A stretch of DNA of 64,000 nt from UBA6168 sp041741095 (GTDB lineage Bacteria > Bacteroidota > Bacteroidia > Chitinophagales > Saprospiraceae). The stretch spans positions 1-64,000 of the forward strand of contig JBGSKQ010000135.1 in NCBI GenBank assembly GCA_041741095.1, written 5' to 3'. The position numbers and the translations under genes were made by a program. The notes beneath the pieces are model-generated. The model made no database searches. It worked only from the letters and a program-made list of their open reading frames with translations, and had not been told where the DNA came from. Position 1 is the stretch's first letter; the number at the start of each line of letters is the position of its first letter. Positions 37,272-46,047 of the stretch are shown here, one piece after another.

Positions 37272-38093
37272 TCATTTAGGCGTTGGGCCATTTTTCCATA
37301 AGGATTGCAAAATGCGGTAGCGCAAACGCACCATGTAGGCGCTGCGGGTGCTGATCAGCCAGCCAGCTTTGCCGTCAAGAAAGCCCATTTTTAAAAAATA
37401 GGTTTTGAAAAAACGGGCGACCGGCGAAAGCCAGCGCTTCGCAAAAGTGGCTTTTTTGCCCTTGCTGTACTGTTCCTGGGCGGCGAGTCGGGCGTATTTT
37501 TCGATGCGGCGGAGGTGATCCTCACTGTCTTTGTAGGAATAATGAAAGAGTTTCCCTTTCAATTTAACTTCCTGAAAATCAGCGGGTATTAACAAGGTTT
37601 CATGCACAAAATCGCCTTGCCAACTCACCTGCTTACGGTTAAACAAGCGCACTTTCCAGTCGGGGTACCAACCGCAGTGCTTAATCCAGGTGCCGCAAAA
37701 ATTTGTCAATCGATCCAATGCATACACCCTGCCCGCTTCTGGGATTAATTGGTTTAAAACAGCGATCAGTTCCTCGCTCAGTACCTCGTCGGCGTCAATG
37801 GACAAAATCCAGTCGTAGCGGGCCATTTCATTGCCAAGGTTTTTGGTTTTGGAATAACCCAACCATTCCTGCGGCTCCAACCTGACGCCCATCTCTTTAC
37901 AAATTTCCACTGTGCCGTCGTCGCTGAAGCTGTCCAGCACCAGTATTTCACCACAAACTTTAAGCAATGCCTCCAAACACGGCCTGATAGTGCCCGCCAC
38001 ATTGTGCGTAATAATGACCGCAGAAATAGGCCGTAGCCCTTCTGATGACTGAAGACTGAAGACTGAAGACTGAAGACTTTCACGCACACTCAT
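37272..38093 (-). CDS. Glycosyltransferase family 2 (WaaE/KdtX-like)
   Basis: 273 residues from the ATG at 38093; the frame continues to 38120. The GT-A fold is clear: AVIITHNVAGTIRPCLEALL, ILVLDSFSDDGTVEICKEMG, and the DxD motif in WILSIDADEVLSEEL. NFCGTWIKHCGWYPDWKVRL and QGDFVHETL are typical of lipooligosaccharide core GT2 proteins of the WaaE/KdtX group. It probably adds a sugar during envelope glycan synthesis at the cytoplasmic face. The first ~17 residues (ESLQSSVFSLQSSEG) are encoded by a 7-bp repeat, so the original start may have been altered by repeat insertion. An operon with the downstream GT87-like gene is likely. Confidence 0.85.
   Translation of the reverse strand: MSVRESLQSSVFSLQSSEGLRPISAVIITHNVAGTIRPCLEALLKVCGEILVLDSFSDDGTVEICKEMGVRLEPQEWLGYSKTKNLGNEMARYDWILSIDADEVLSEELIAVLNQLIPEAGRVYALDRLTNFCGTWIKHCGWYPDWKVRLFNRKQVSWQGDFVHETLLIPADFQEVKLKGKLFHYSYKDSEDHLRRIEKYARLAAQEQYSKGKKATFAKRWLSPVARFFKTYFLKMGFLDGKAGWLISTRSAYMVRLRYRILQSLWKNGPTPK
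38047..38077. repeat. 7-bp tandem repeat (GACTGAA type) at the start of the GT2 gene
   Basis: Four perfect units gactgaa (38047-38074) plus gac. On the coding strand it gives the N-terminal SSVFSLQSS of the glycosyltransferase. Confidence 0.9.
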
Positions 38094-38243
38094 GTGGCGA
38101 AGATTGATTTTTTCCAACAAAATCGCTTGGGTTTTGTGCCAATTTGTAATTTCAGCCCCACTTGAAACTTAAACTCGATCCCATTGAATTTGCCGTTTTT
38201 TTCTTTACGGCAAACGCAGTGGGCCACAAAACAAGCTATCCTT

Positions 38244-39437
38244 ATGGCAAAAATAGCAATGCTCGGCACAGGCTTTATCGCCGATTTTTACATCTCCGCC
38301 CTGCACGGCCAGCGCAGCCGTGACCAGGTCATCATGGCCTATTCTTCCACCCCGGAGCGGGCAGAACCATTTGCGCAAAAACACAAAATCCCGCACTGGA
38401 CCAACGACTTGCACGAAGCCGTCAACCATCCCGAAGTAGAAATCGTGTGCATCGGCCTCCGCAACAACCAACACCTGGAAGCAGCCGTGGCCGCCGCCAA
38501 GGCAGGCAAGGCCATCATGTGTACCAAGCCCCTCGCCCGCACTGGCAAGGAAGCCTGGGAAATGGTAAAAGCAGTTGAAAAAGCAGGCGTTTTCGCTGGC
38601 TATCTGGAAGACCTCGTTTACACGCCGAAAAATTTAAAGGCCATTGACAGCGTGAAAAATGGGGCCATCGGTAGGGTGCTTTGGGCAAAATCGAGGGAAA
38701 CCCACCCCGGCCCGCACAGCCCTTGGTTTTGGGACAAAGAACTGGCCGGCGGCGGGGCGCTCGTTGACCTCGGCTGCCATTGCATTGAGATTGCACGCAG
38801 TTTTATTGGGAAAAATGTGCGCCCGGTGGAGGTGATTTGCTGGGCCGATACGCAGGTGAAGCCCATTGATGCGGAAGACCACGCCATCGGTTTGGTGAAA
38901 TATGCGAATGGGGCCATCGGCCAATTTGAAGTATCGTGGGCATTCCGGGGCGGCATGGATTTACGGGACGAAGTGATGGGCACGGACGGCACGATTTGGT
39001 TGAACAACTTTCTGCGCACTGGTTTTGAAATGTTCACCGCACCCGGCAAGAGCGGCTATGTGGCTGAAAAAGCTGAATCCGCCAGCGGTTGGCTCTTCCC
39101 CGTAGGAGACGAAACGAACGATCTGGGCTACAACCACATGTTCGCCGATATGCTAAACTCAATGGAGGCGGGCAAGCAGCCCGTTGAAACTTTTTATGAT
39201 GGCTATGTGGTGAATGAAATCATGGACGCCTGTTACCGCTCCGCCAAATCCAAAAAGTGGGAACCCATCAAACTGAAGGAATGGCGTGGCTTGCCCGACG
39301 AGGCCGTACAGGTGCAAAAAGAGGTGGAATACGACAAAAAACACTGGCTGTTGAAAGAAGAAGTGATGCCCGACGGCTCTAAAAAGCTGTTATTGAAGGA
39401 CAAGGTAACCGGTAAATTGGTGCAAGTAGAACAATGA
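38244..39437 (+). CDS. Gfo/Idh/MocA family oxidoreductase
   Basis: 397 residues from the ATG at 38244 (MAKIAMLGTGFIADFYISAL); upstream codons to 38184 are unlikely to be used. Rossmann motif MLGTGFIADF at residues 5-14; the family motif reads CTKPLART, with Thr in place of the usual Glu before KP. The C-terminal substrate domain includes GGGALVDLGCHCIEIAR. No signal peptide, so cytosolic, unlike the Tat-exported paralogue at 14.3 kb. Substrate unknown, presumably a sugar or inositol-like polyol. The TGA stop lies at the edge of a 7-bp repeat array. Confidence 0.88.
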   Translation: MAKIAMLGTGFIADFYISALHGQRSRDQVIMAYSSTPERAEPFAQKHKIPHWTNDLHEAVNHPEVEIVCIGLRNNQHLEAAVAAAKAGKAIMCTKPLARTGKEAWEMVKAVEKAGVFAGYLEDLVYTPKNLKAIDSVKNGAIGRVLWAKSRETHPGPHSPWFWDKELAGGGALVDLGCHCIEIARSFIGKNVRPVEVICWADTQVKPIDAEDHAIGLVKYANGAIGQFEVSWAFRGGMDLRDEVMGTDGTIWLNNFLRTGFEMFTAPGKSGYVAEKAESASGWLFPVGDETNDLGYNHMFADMLNSMEAGKQPVETFYDGYVVNEIMDACYRSAKSKKWEPIKLKEWRGLPDEAVQVQKEVEYDKKHWLLKEEVMPDGSKKLLLKDKVTGKLVQVEQ

Positions 39438-39507
39438 TGAACGATGAACGATGAACGATGAACTACGTGACGTTCATCGTTCATCATTCATAGTTCATCG
39501 TTCACCT
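39434..39507. repeat. AACGATG heptamer array in inverted orientation at a gene end
   Basis: A direct array (39434-39463) is followed by an inverted one (39472-39506). gatgaacgatgaac (39450-39463) and its complement (39472-39485) form a 14-bp hairpin with an 8-nt loop directly after the oxidoreductase stop. Confidence 0.88.
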
Positions 39508-39637
39508 AAAAAAGTAGCCCCTCCCAGACATTACTGGGAGGAGCTATCCCAAAAACCAATTGTTAAAGGACATCTATTCTTGCATGACTGCTTTTGAAGA
39601 GCAGCATGTGTTTATGTTTTTTTGATTGACGACCAGG
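39494..39637 (-). ncRNA. Candidate structured RNA, copy A of a 144-bp duplicated element
   Basis: Copy A differs from copy B (184 bp away) at five of 144 positions. On the minus strand it ends in a 13-bp hairpin (39515-39527 with 39534-39546, 6-nt loop) then TTTTTT, an intrinsic terminator. A second hairpin pairs 39601-39608 with 39583-39591. A 14-codon frame at 39607-39563 reads MLLFKSSHARIDVL. Whether it acts as an RNA, as a leader peptide or just as a terminator is not known. Confidence 0.55.
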
Positions 39638-39677
39638 TACTCCAGGCGTAAAACGTCAATTGATGAACTACATAACC

Positions 39678-39821
39678 TTCATCGTTCACTTAAAAAAGTA
39701 GCCCCTCCCAGACGTTACTGGGAGGAGCTATCCCAAAAACCAATTGTTAAAGGACATCTATTCTTGCACGTCTGCTTTTGAAGAACAGCATGTGTTTATG
39801 TTTTTTTGATTGACGACCAGG
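39678..39821 (-). ncRNA. Candidate structured RNA, copy B of a 144-bp duplicated element
   Basis: Same layout as copy A: terminator hairpin near 39699-39730 with a T-tract on the minus strand, and a 14-codon frame at 39791-39747 (MLFFKSRRARIDVL). Two of the differences from copy A fall in the second hairpin and both change a Watson-Crick pair to G-U in minus-strand RNA, so pairing is kept. It lies 70 bp downstream of the PorP/SprF stop and may be its 3' region. Confidence 0.55.
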
Positions 39822-39890
39822 AGGTGAGCCCAATCGTAAATCGTCATTCGTAAATCTTAAATCAAAATTGACATCACCAATTTTCCAATC

Positions 39891-40820
39891 CTAATTCATC
39901 GGGGTGCGGTCGAACTTCTTGCGGCCGCTTTTAAAGTCGAATGCGATGGTAACTTCATGGGTGCCACCGTTGTATTGCTGGATGTTTTGGAAAGAAACAT
40001 CATAGCTATAGTACAAGCGGAAAACGTCAATATTGGTACCCAAAAGCAAGCCAACTGCGCCGCCCAAGCCAGCCCGGTACGATACCCCAGCGATCAGCTT
40101 ATCGTCTATAAATGAGCCTTTTACGTTAAAATCCGTCTGGAAGGGTTTTCCATAAATACTTTGGATCAACATGCTTGGCTGAAACTTGAAGTTCAGCTCC
40201 TCGATGTCGAAGGTATGGTCAACGAACATCGTTATATATTTGAACGAGCCCTCCGAACTACCAGTGGCATCGTCGCCTGTCCGCTGTACCCTGATGTTGT
40301 TGAAAGTCAAGCCGACATTGGTGTTCGATTTGATTTGACCCCAAAAACCAAGCGCCACATTGATGGAATTGATACCATCCAAGGCAGCATTACCAATAGG
40401 GTCGTTCGGGTTGTACGAAGTGTTTTCACTAACAGAATTGGCCACTTTCATGGTATGGCCTTCCACTGCAAAACCTGATGCCAGCTTTACATCTTTTAAG
40501 TTAAAACGGAATGCCACGTTTCCTTGAAAGCGCAGGTTGGAGACATTGCCCAATTTTTCAGTCATCAGGTTGACGCCGCCGCCCAGCAGTTTGCCCAATG
40601 GGCCATTGTAGCCAATAGCATAGGATTTGGGGGATTCCGGGAAACCCGTCCATTGGCTGCGCAGGTTCATCTGCAACTGGTGCGTTTCGTTGAAACCTGC
40701 ATAAGCCGGGTTTATCAAAATGGGGCTGATGAAATAATGGGAAAAAACTGCCGACTGCTCTTGCGATTGGGCGGCCTGTAGGATGAAAAGGGAAGTTATG
40801 AGTAAGAGAAACTTTTTCAT
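39891..40820 (-). CDS. PorP/SprF family type IX secretion outer-membrane protein
   Basis: 309 residues from the ATG at 40820; the frame is open to 40907 but that stretch is translated heptamer repeat. Signal peptide MKKFLLLITSLFILQAAQS, then the family hallmark SAVFSHYFISPILINPAYAG and repeated beta strands ending HEVTIAFDFKSGRKK. It lies 107 bp downstream of the 1651-aa type B cargo gene on the same strand, the same order as SprB-SprF-type pairs, so it is probably the partner needed to secrete or anchor that cargo. Confidence 0.92.
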   Translation of the reverse strand: MKKFLLLITSLFILQAAQSQEQSAVFSHYFISPILINPAYAGFNETHQLQMNLRSQWTGFPESPKSYAIGYNGPLGKLLGGGVNLMTEKLGNVSNLRFQGNVAFRFNLKDVKLASGFAVEGHTMKVANSVSENTSYNPNDPIGNAALDGINSINVALGFWGQIKSNTNVGLTFNNIRVQRTGDDATGSSEGSFKYITMFVDHTFDIEELNFKFQPSMLIQSIYGKPFQTDFNVKGSFIDDKLIAGVSYRAGLGGAVGLLLGTNIDVFRLYYSYDVSFQNIQQYNGGTHEVTIAFDFKSGRKKFDRTPMN

Positions 40821-40857
40821 GCTCATGGATTTAACCGGTGATTGGAAAGTTTTTTTT

Positions 40858-40916
40858 AACGATGAACTATGAATGATGAATGATGAACAAAGCGGCCGAT
40901 TCATCATTCATAGTTC
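40858..40916. repeat. AACGATG/AATGATG heptamer array forming an inverted repeat
   Basis: Array at 40858-40888; gaactatgaatgatgaat (40864-40881) has a perfect 18-bp complement at 40899-40916 with a 17-nt loop. It lies between the adhesin gene and its PorP/SprF partner and could form a hairpin in the shared transcript. Confidence 0.85.
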
Positions 40917-40926
40917 TTCTTAATCC

Positions 40927-43900
40927 TTATTTACGAAGAACGGTGACGCTGCCTTTTTTCGTAATCCGCTGATTGGCTACAGGATCGAGGTAGTCGAAGA
41001 CGTAGAAATAAACGCCATCGTCCACCGAATTGCCCCGGTTGTCAGTACCGTTCCAAAGGTCGCCTTCGTTGTAGTTGTCGTATTCACGCACCAACTGCCC
41101 CCAGCGGTTGTAAATCTCCAGGGTGTTGTCGCTGAAACGGGAAAGGCAGGCAATTTCAAAGAACTCGTTGTAACCATCCCCTTCTGGCGTAATAAGCGTA
41201 AGCACTTCGCCGCACTGGGTAGCATCACGTACTTCTATACTTTTGAATTCCTGGCATTCATTGGCATCTGTCACCACCACCATGTAGGTACCTGGGAGCA
41301 GTTCTGACAAAACGCTGTCTGCCTCCGTTGGGTAGTTTTGCCACTGGTACTCAAAAGGCCCGGTGCCGGAAACAACCAGTACGATGGCCTTGCCGCTGGG
41401 GCCTCCTTCGTCGGGTTCGGAGAGCACTTCTAATTCCAAGGGAACATATTCAGCTACTTCAGAAGTGCCGATAGCTGTGCATCCATTTCCATCATTGACA
41501 TTCACTTGATAGGTGCCGCCTTCGAGGAAAGTAGCCGTTTTGCCTGTTTGTTTCAGCGGATCATTCCACAAATAGCTGTAAGGCTGAACCCCTCCAAACA
41601 CACTGGCAGTAGAGAGGCCAGCATCTTCGGTACAGCCGTTCCTATCAGATTCGGTTTCGACAGTCAGTTGGGTAGGTTGAAACAAGTCAACAGAGTCAAC
41701 TACAGAACAGCCAATTCCATCTGTGATGGTAACTTTCGCAAGCCCAGCAGACAAGCCTGACACAGATTGCTCAGTGGCACCATTGCTCCACAAATAAGAG
41801 TAGGTATCTCCAAAGCCGTTTTGAGCAGTTGCCATAGCAGTTCCGCTCGTGCCACTGAAGCAGCGGATGTTGAAACCGTTGAAATTGCTGGTTGCAATAA
41901 CATCGCCTGTCAAATTGGAATTCGCAGTGAGCGTAAACATTTGGGTAATGGAAACACCTAATGCGTCCGTTATTTTCACCGTATAAGTGCCAGGAGCCAC
42001 ATCGGCCAAGATTGAATCGCCTGTTCCAATGGGCTGGCCATTGCTGGTCCACAGGTAAGTAAAAGGCGCATTTTCAAGACTGGACGGCGTCACGGTGATA
42101 GAACCAAAATCATCAGAACATTCCGGTTTATCGGTAACGCTGCTTGCGCTGAAATCAAAGACGCATATTTCAGGAAAAACCTGGTAGCAACCGCTGGCCT
42201 CTCCCATTGTCAGTTGGTAGCAACCTTCTTCCAGGTTGTTGGGATCCTGAGCGAAAGAACCATTGTTCCAAGTGTAGGTGTAAGGCTGCGAACCACCGCT
42301 CGGAGTAACATCTATTTTACCATTGCTATTTCCATTTGTTGATGGGAAAATAGCGATTGGGTCAATGGCCATAACCGTTTCCAGCACATCTTTCGATTTA
42401 GTAATTGTCTGCTGGAAGGTACCCGGAGCACTATCTGTAGCCACTACCGTGTAGGTTCCGGCGGGCAGATCTTCTATGGTAAAAATGCCATTTGCTACAT
42501 CTTCAAAGGTTTCATTGTAACCTGGACCAGTGACAACCAAGTCATAAGGGCCAATTCCACCATTTACATTAATGGACAAAGTACCGTTTGCAGGACTAAG
42601 ACAAGAATTGGTAGTGGTCAAGATCAAAGTCAAAGCACTCGGATCATAGACAATTTCCTCCGTTTTTGTATTTGTACAAGTCTCTGAGTCTGTAACAGTT
42701 ACAGTGTAACTGCCGACTGGCAAATTGGTAAGGGAAGGCCCGCTACCAGCGTTCCACGAGTAAGTAAATCCTCCAAAACTGCCCGTGGCGTTCACCGTCA
42801 GTGCCCCATCAAATGCCGTGGGCGATGACACTCCTTGATTCAGAATAGTATTAATCTGAATAGGTGAAGATGCCTGTGTGATTTGGATGCCAGTAACGGT
42901 TTTCGTTTGGCCGTCCGTACTGGTGACAGTTACATTGTAAGTACCTGCGCACAAGCCAGTTGGGTCTTCGGGATTGCCGGTAATGGCAGGCGACCACTGA
43001 TAAGTAGGATTGCTCCCTCCTACGACGTTCAAGCTTATAGAACCATCGCATACTCCGAAACAAGCATTTTTTGTATCGGAAACGGTAACCGTCATTGGGG
43101 ATATTATGGTAAAAGTAAAAGTCTTAGTACACTGGTTGGCATCTGTCACGGTGACAGTGTAGTCGCCAGCACAAAGACCCATGCCAGGAGGAACTGGTGT
43201 GGTCGCACCGTTGGTCCAGAGATAAGTATAGGGCGGAACGCCGCCTGTCGTATTACTATTTGTAATTGAACCGTTGCAGCCGTTGGTGGCTTGGTTGACG
43301 GTGGCTGTATAAGCAATAGGCTGCGGTGTACCCACCGTAGTATTGAAGGATTTTGTACAACCAAGCCCATCTTTAACCATAATGGTATAAGTACCAGCAC
43401 AGAGGTTGGGGAAAGTAGCATTGTTGACAAACTGGCCGTTGTTCAACTTATACATGTATGGTGCAACACCGCCCGTAGCATTCACCGTGATAGAACCATT
43501 GCACTGCCCGAAGCAGGTCACATTGGTTTGGGTAAAAGTGGCATTCAGTGCCGATGGCGGGCCAGCGATATTGATGGTCTTAATGTCTTGGCAGCCATTG
43601 CAATCTGTCACAGTAACGGTGTAGGCGCCTGGTGCCAAACCGCTCCTGTCTTGGGTGGTGATGGAAGCATTGTCGCTCCATTTGTAGGTATATCCGTTGC
43701 AGTTGGCAGTTGAAAATGTGCCGCCCGTTACCGTCAAGTCAATGGTTCCTGTCATTTCACCAAAACATGCCACGTTCATGACTTGAAACTGCACGTTCAG
43801 CGGGGTTTCAGGCTGTGAAATGGTGTAGGTGGCAGTGGCGGTTTGTGCGCCATTGCAACTGGTCACCATGATGGTATAGGTACCCGCACCGACTCCTGTC

Positions 43901-45882
43901 AAATCCGAGTTCATACCTACCACGACACCGTCTTCGTCTGTCCATTTATAGGTAAAACTGCCATTTCCGCCCGTCACTGTAATATCAATTGTACCATTGC
44001 CACCATTATGACATGTGACATGAGTAATGATGGGGTTGGCGGCTATCACCACTGGGCCAGGGCAGGGATTGCCCACGGTCACTAAGCCACTGGTGAAATT
44101 TGGTGTCAGGGTTTGGTTGTTGCAGTTTACGACTTCCACTGAAGTTGGGTTGCCGTCGAATGTGATGTTACTTGTTTGGCCTTGAGACCCTATTACATTA
44201 AAACATACTTGAAAAATAACGCTGCCATCGGTCACTGTCACCCCAGTGGAGTTGGGGTCATCCCAGGAAAATAAGATGACGCCGTTGGCAGGCTGCGCAT
44301 TAAAATTACCTGGGACAAGGCCCGGCAAGCCAAAGCCTTGAACGGAGGTATATTGCAACACGGAGGTATTGTAATGTATTGAAAACTGGGCACTGACGAT
44401 GCAGGTGAAATTCTCCACAGAGACATCCACGCATACCTGGCTACCATTGCCTGCCGTTTCCTGCGAACCGATAAAAGTTACCGAGGCAGGCGGCGGCCCG
44501 TTGCATATCGTCAGGTCGCCGGGGACGCCTTGCCAAGTCACGTTCTGGCCATTTCCATTGACCACTTCTATCAGCAGCGGTGTGCCACCGAAGAAAAATT
44601 GCGAACTGCTGTTGCAGTTCATTGGGCCAATGGCTTCAAAACAGACTTGAAATAAAACAGTACCATTGGGAACAGTTACACCCAAGGAATTGGGGTCGTC
44701 CCAGGAAAAGGTCAGTACACCATTGTTAACCTGGGTTGAACCAAAATTACCGCCAGAAAGGCCGGGAAGCCCAAAGTTTTGGACACCTGTATATTCAAAC
44801 AGCGATTCTTCCCAGCCCATGCTGAATTGCATGGAAATGATATTGTTGAAATCATTGGAGGTTACATCCATGCAGAAAGTCCCACCAGGGCTGACAGTTT
44901 CATCCGACGCTATCAGCGCAAAGCCCTGCACTGGTGGTGGCGTGCCACCGCTCACAGCCACAGAGCCATTTTCAAACGTATGGGGAACGTTGGCACTGTT
45001 GCCATCAATAATTTCGATGGAAGTTGGGTTACCAGTAAATGACACGCTGCTCGATTGGCCGTTCGTACCAATTACGTTAAAGCAGACTTCAAAAAGTGTT
45101 GTGCCGTCCGGAACAGTCACACCAGTTGAGTTGGGGTCGTCCCATGATACACTTATAGAACTGTTGGCAGGCTGGGAATTGAAATTACCTGCGGTAAGCC
45201 CCGGCAAACCAAAACTCTGAACACCCGTGTAAGTCAGAATCGCAGTATTGTAGTTGATGCTAAACTGCATACTGACGACGTCCTCAAAGTTTTCGGCGGT
45301 CACAGCCACGCAGACGTTGGAACCAGAAGCAGCGGTCAGGGTTTCACCTGAAATGACAAGGTCGCCGCCACCTCCGCCGCCATTGCCTCCGCCTTCATTG
45401 ACGATGGCGTTGCCTGGCGTAAAGTTGACGGTGTTGCCACCACCGTTTACAAATTCAATCGGTGTAGGAGTGTTGCCAAACGAAATGGTCGTCTCATTGG
45501 TGCTCAAAACAGAAAAGTTGAGCTGGTAGAGATTTGTACCATTGGGCAGGGAAACCCCTGTTACATCAGGATCGAGCCATGAAGTAGTAATGACGCCGTT
45601 TCCAGCGTTGTTTGTTCCAAAATTGGCTGAGGTAAAACCCGGCAACTGAGCGGAAAGATCAGTGATGGAAACAAACTGCACAACGGCAGGATCCCAGTTC
45701 ATAGAATACTGAAAACTGAGGATGTTGTTGAAATTGGTAACAACAACGTCCACCGAGATCATATCCCCCGGATTGCCGTTAACCGTTTGTGGAGTAAGGG
45801 TAAAGGAGACTGGCTGTGCTGTGAGTTGTGATACAAAAAACAGAAGACAGCCAATGACAAGATTGGTAATCGGTCGTTTCAT
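40927..45882 (-). CDS. 1651-aa T9SS cargo: four cohesin-like domains, SprB-like repeats, type B sorting domain
   Basis: Signal peptide MKRPITNLVIGCLLFFVSQLTA. About residues 25-610 hold four cohesin-like domains, each with a GDMISVDVxVxNF-like start, a LxYTxVQxFGLPGL core and a SWDDPNSTGVTVPDG strand. About 620-1560 are SprB-like repeats (GTYTVTVTDxxGC, then IxxTxxGGxxPYTYxW). The C-terminus (LITPEGDGYNEFFEI, YNRWGQLVREYDNY, DDGVYFYVFDYL) is the type B T9SS sorting domain. It should be displayed on the cell surface, offering cohesin modules that may bind dockerins. A dockerin-bearing cargo gene lies 5 kb upstream in the same cluster and a PorP/SprF gene follows. Confidence 0.9.
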   Translation of the reverse strand: MKRPITNLVIGCLLFFVSQLTAQPVSFTLTPQTVNGNPGDMISVDVVVTNFNNILSFQYSMNWDPAVVQFVSITDLSAQLPGFTSANFGTNNAGNGVITTSWLDPDVTGVSLPNGTNLYQLNFSVLSTNETTISFGNTPTPIEFVNGGGNTVNFTPGNAIVNEGGGNGGGGGGDLVISGETLTAASGSNVCVAVTAENFEDVVSMQFSINYNTAILTYTGVQSFGLPGLTAGNFNSQPANSSISVSWDDPNSTGVTVPDGTTLFEVCFNVIGTNGQSSSVSFTGNPTSIEIIDGNSANVPHTFENGSVAVSGGTPPPVQGFALIASDETVSPGGTFCMDVTSNDFNNIISMQFSMGWEESLFEYTGVQNFGLPGLSGGNFGSTQVNNGVLTFSWDDPNSLGVTVPNGTVLFQVCFEAIGPMNCNSSSQFFFGGTPLLIEVVNGNGQNVTWQGVPGDLTICNGPPPASVTFIGSQETAGNGSQVCVDVSVENFTCIVSAQFSIHYNTSVLQYTSVQGFGLPGLVPGNFNAQPANGVILFSWDDPNSTGVTVTDGSVIFQVCFNVIGSQGQTSNITFDGNPTSVEVVNCNNQTLTPNFTSGLVTVGNPCPGPVVIAANPIITHVTCHNGGNGTIDITVTGGNGSFTYKWTDEDGVVVGMNSDLTGVGAGTYTIMVTSCNGAQTATATYTISQPETPLNVQFQVMNVACFGEMTGTIDLTVTGGTFSTANCNGYTYKWSDNASITTQDRSGLAPGAYTVTVTDCNGCQDIKTINIAGPPSALNATFTQTNVTCFGQCNGSITVNATGGVAPYMYKLNNGQFVNNATFPNLCAGTYTIMVKDGLGCTKSFNTTVGTPQPIAYTATVNQATNGCNGSITNSNTTGGVPPYTYLWTNGATTPVPPGMGLCAGDYTVTVTDANQCTKTFTFTIISPMTVTVSDTKNACFGVCDGSISLNVVGGSNPTYQWSPAITGNPEDPTGLCAGTYNVTVTSTDGQTKTVTGIQITQASSPIQINTILNQGVSSPTAFDGALTVNATGSFGGFTYSWNAGSGPSLTNLPVGSYTVTVTDSETCTNTKTEEIVYDPSALTLILTTTNSCLSPANGTLSINVNGGIGPYDLVVTGPGYNETFEDVANGIFTIEDLPAGTYTVVATDSAPGTFQQTITKSKDVLETVMAIDPIAIFPSTNGNSNGKIDVTPSGGSQPYTYTWNNGSFAQDPNNLEEGCYQLTMGEASGCYQVFPEICVFDFSASSVTDKPECSDDFGSITVTPSSLENAPFTYLWTSNGQPIGTGDSILADVAPGTYTVKITDALGVSITQMFTLTANSNLTGDVIATSNFNGFNIRCFSGTSGTAMATAQNGFGDTYSYLWSNGATEQSVSGLSAGLAKVTITDGIGCSVVDSVDLFQPTQLTVETESDRNGCTEDAGLSTASVFGGVQPYSYLWNDPLKQTGKTATFLEGGTYQVNVNDGNGCTAIGTSEVAEYVPLELEVLSEPDEGGPSGKAIVLVVSGTGPFEYQWQNYPTEADSVLSELLPGTYMVVVTDANECQEFKSIEVRDATQCGEVLTLITPEGDGYNEFFEIACLSRFSDNTLEIYNRWGQLVREYDNYNEGDLWNGTDNRGNSVDDGVYFYVFDYLDPVANQRITKKGSVTVLRK

Positions 45883-46047
45883 ATGTTCGGAATTGGGACG
45901 ATAATTGGTTAAAAAGTAATCAGTTACAGTGCTCGTCCATGGTTATGGATTTTGGACAATGGATGCTTGACATTTGATATTAGATGCGTAGAAAATACTA
46001 AACACGGTTATCGAACTACCAACATCTAAGATCCAAAATCTAAAAAT

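Noticed and set aside
40821..40907. Upstream extension of the PorP/SprF gene
   Set aside because: Translates the heptamer repeat (SSFIIHSSS) before a normal signal peptide at 40820.
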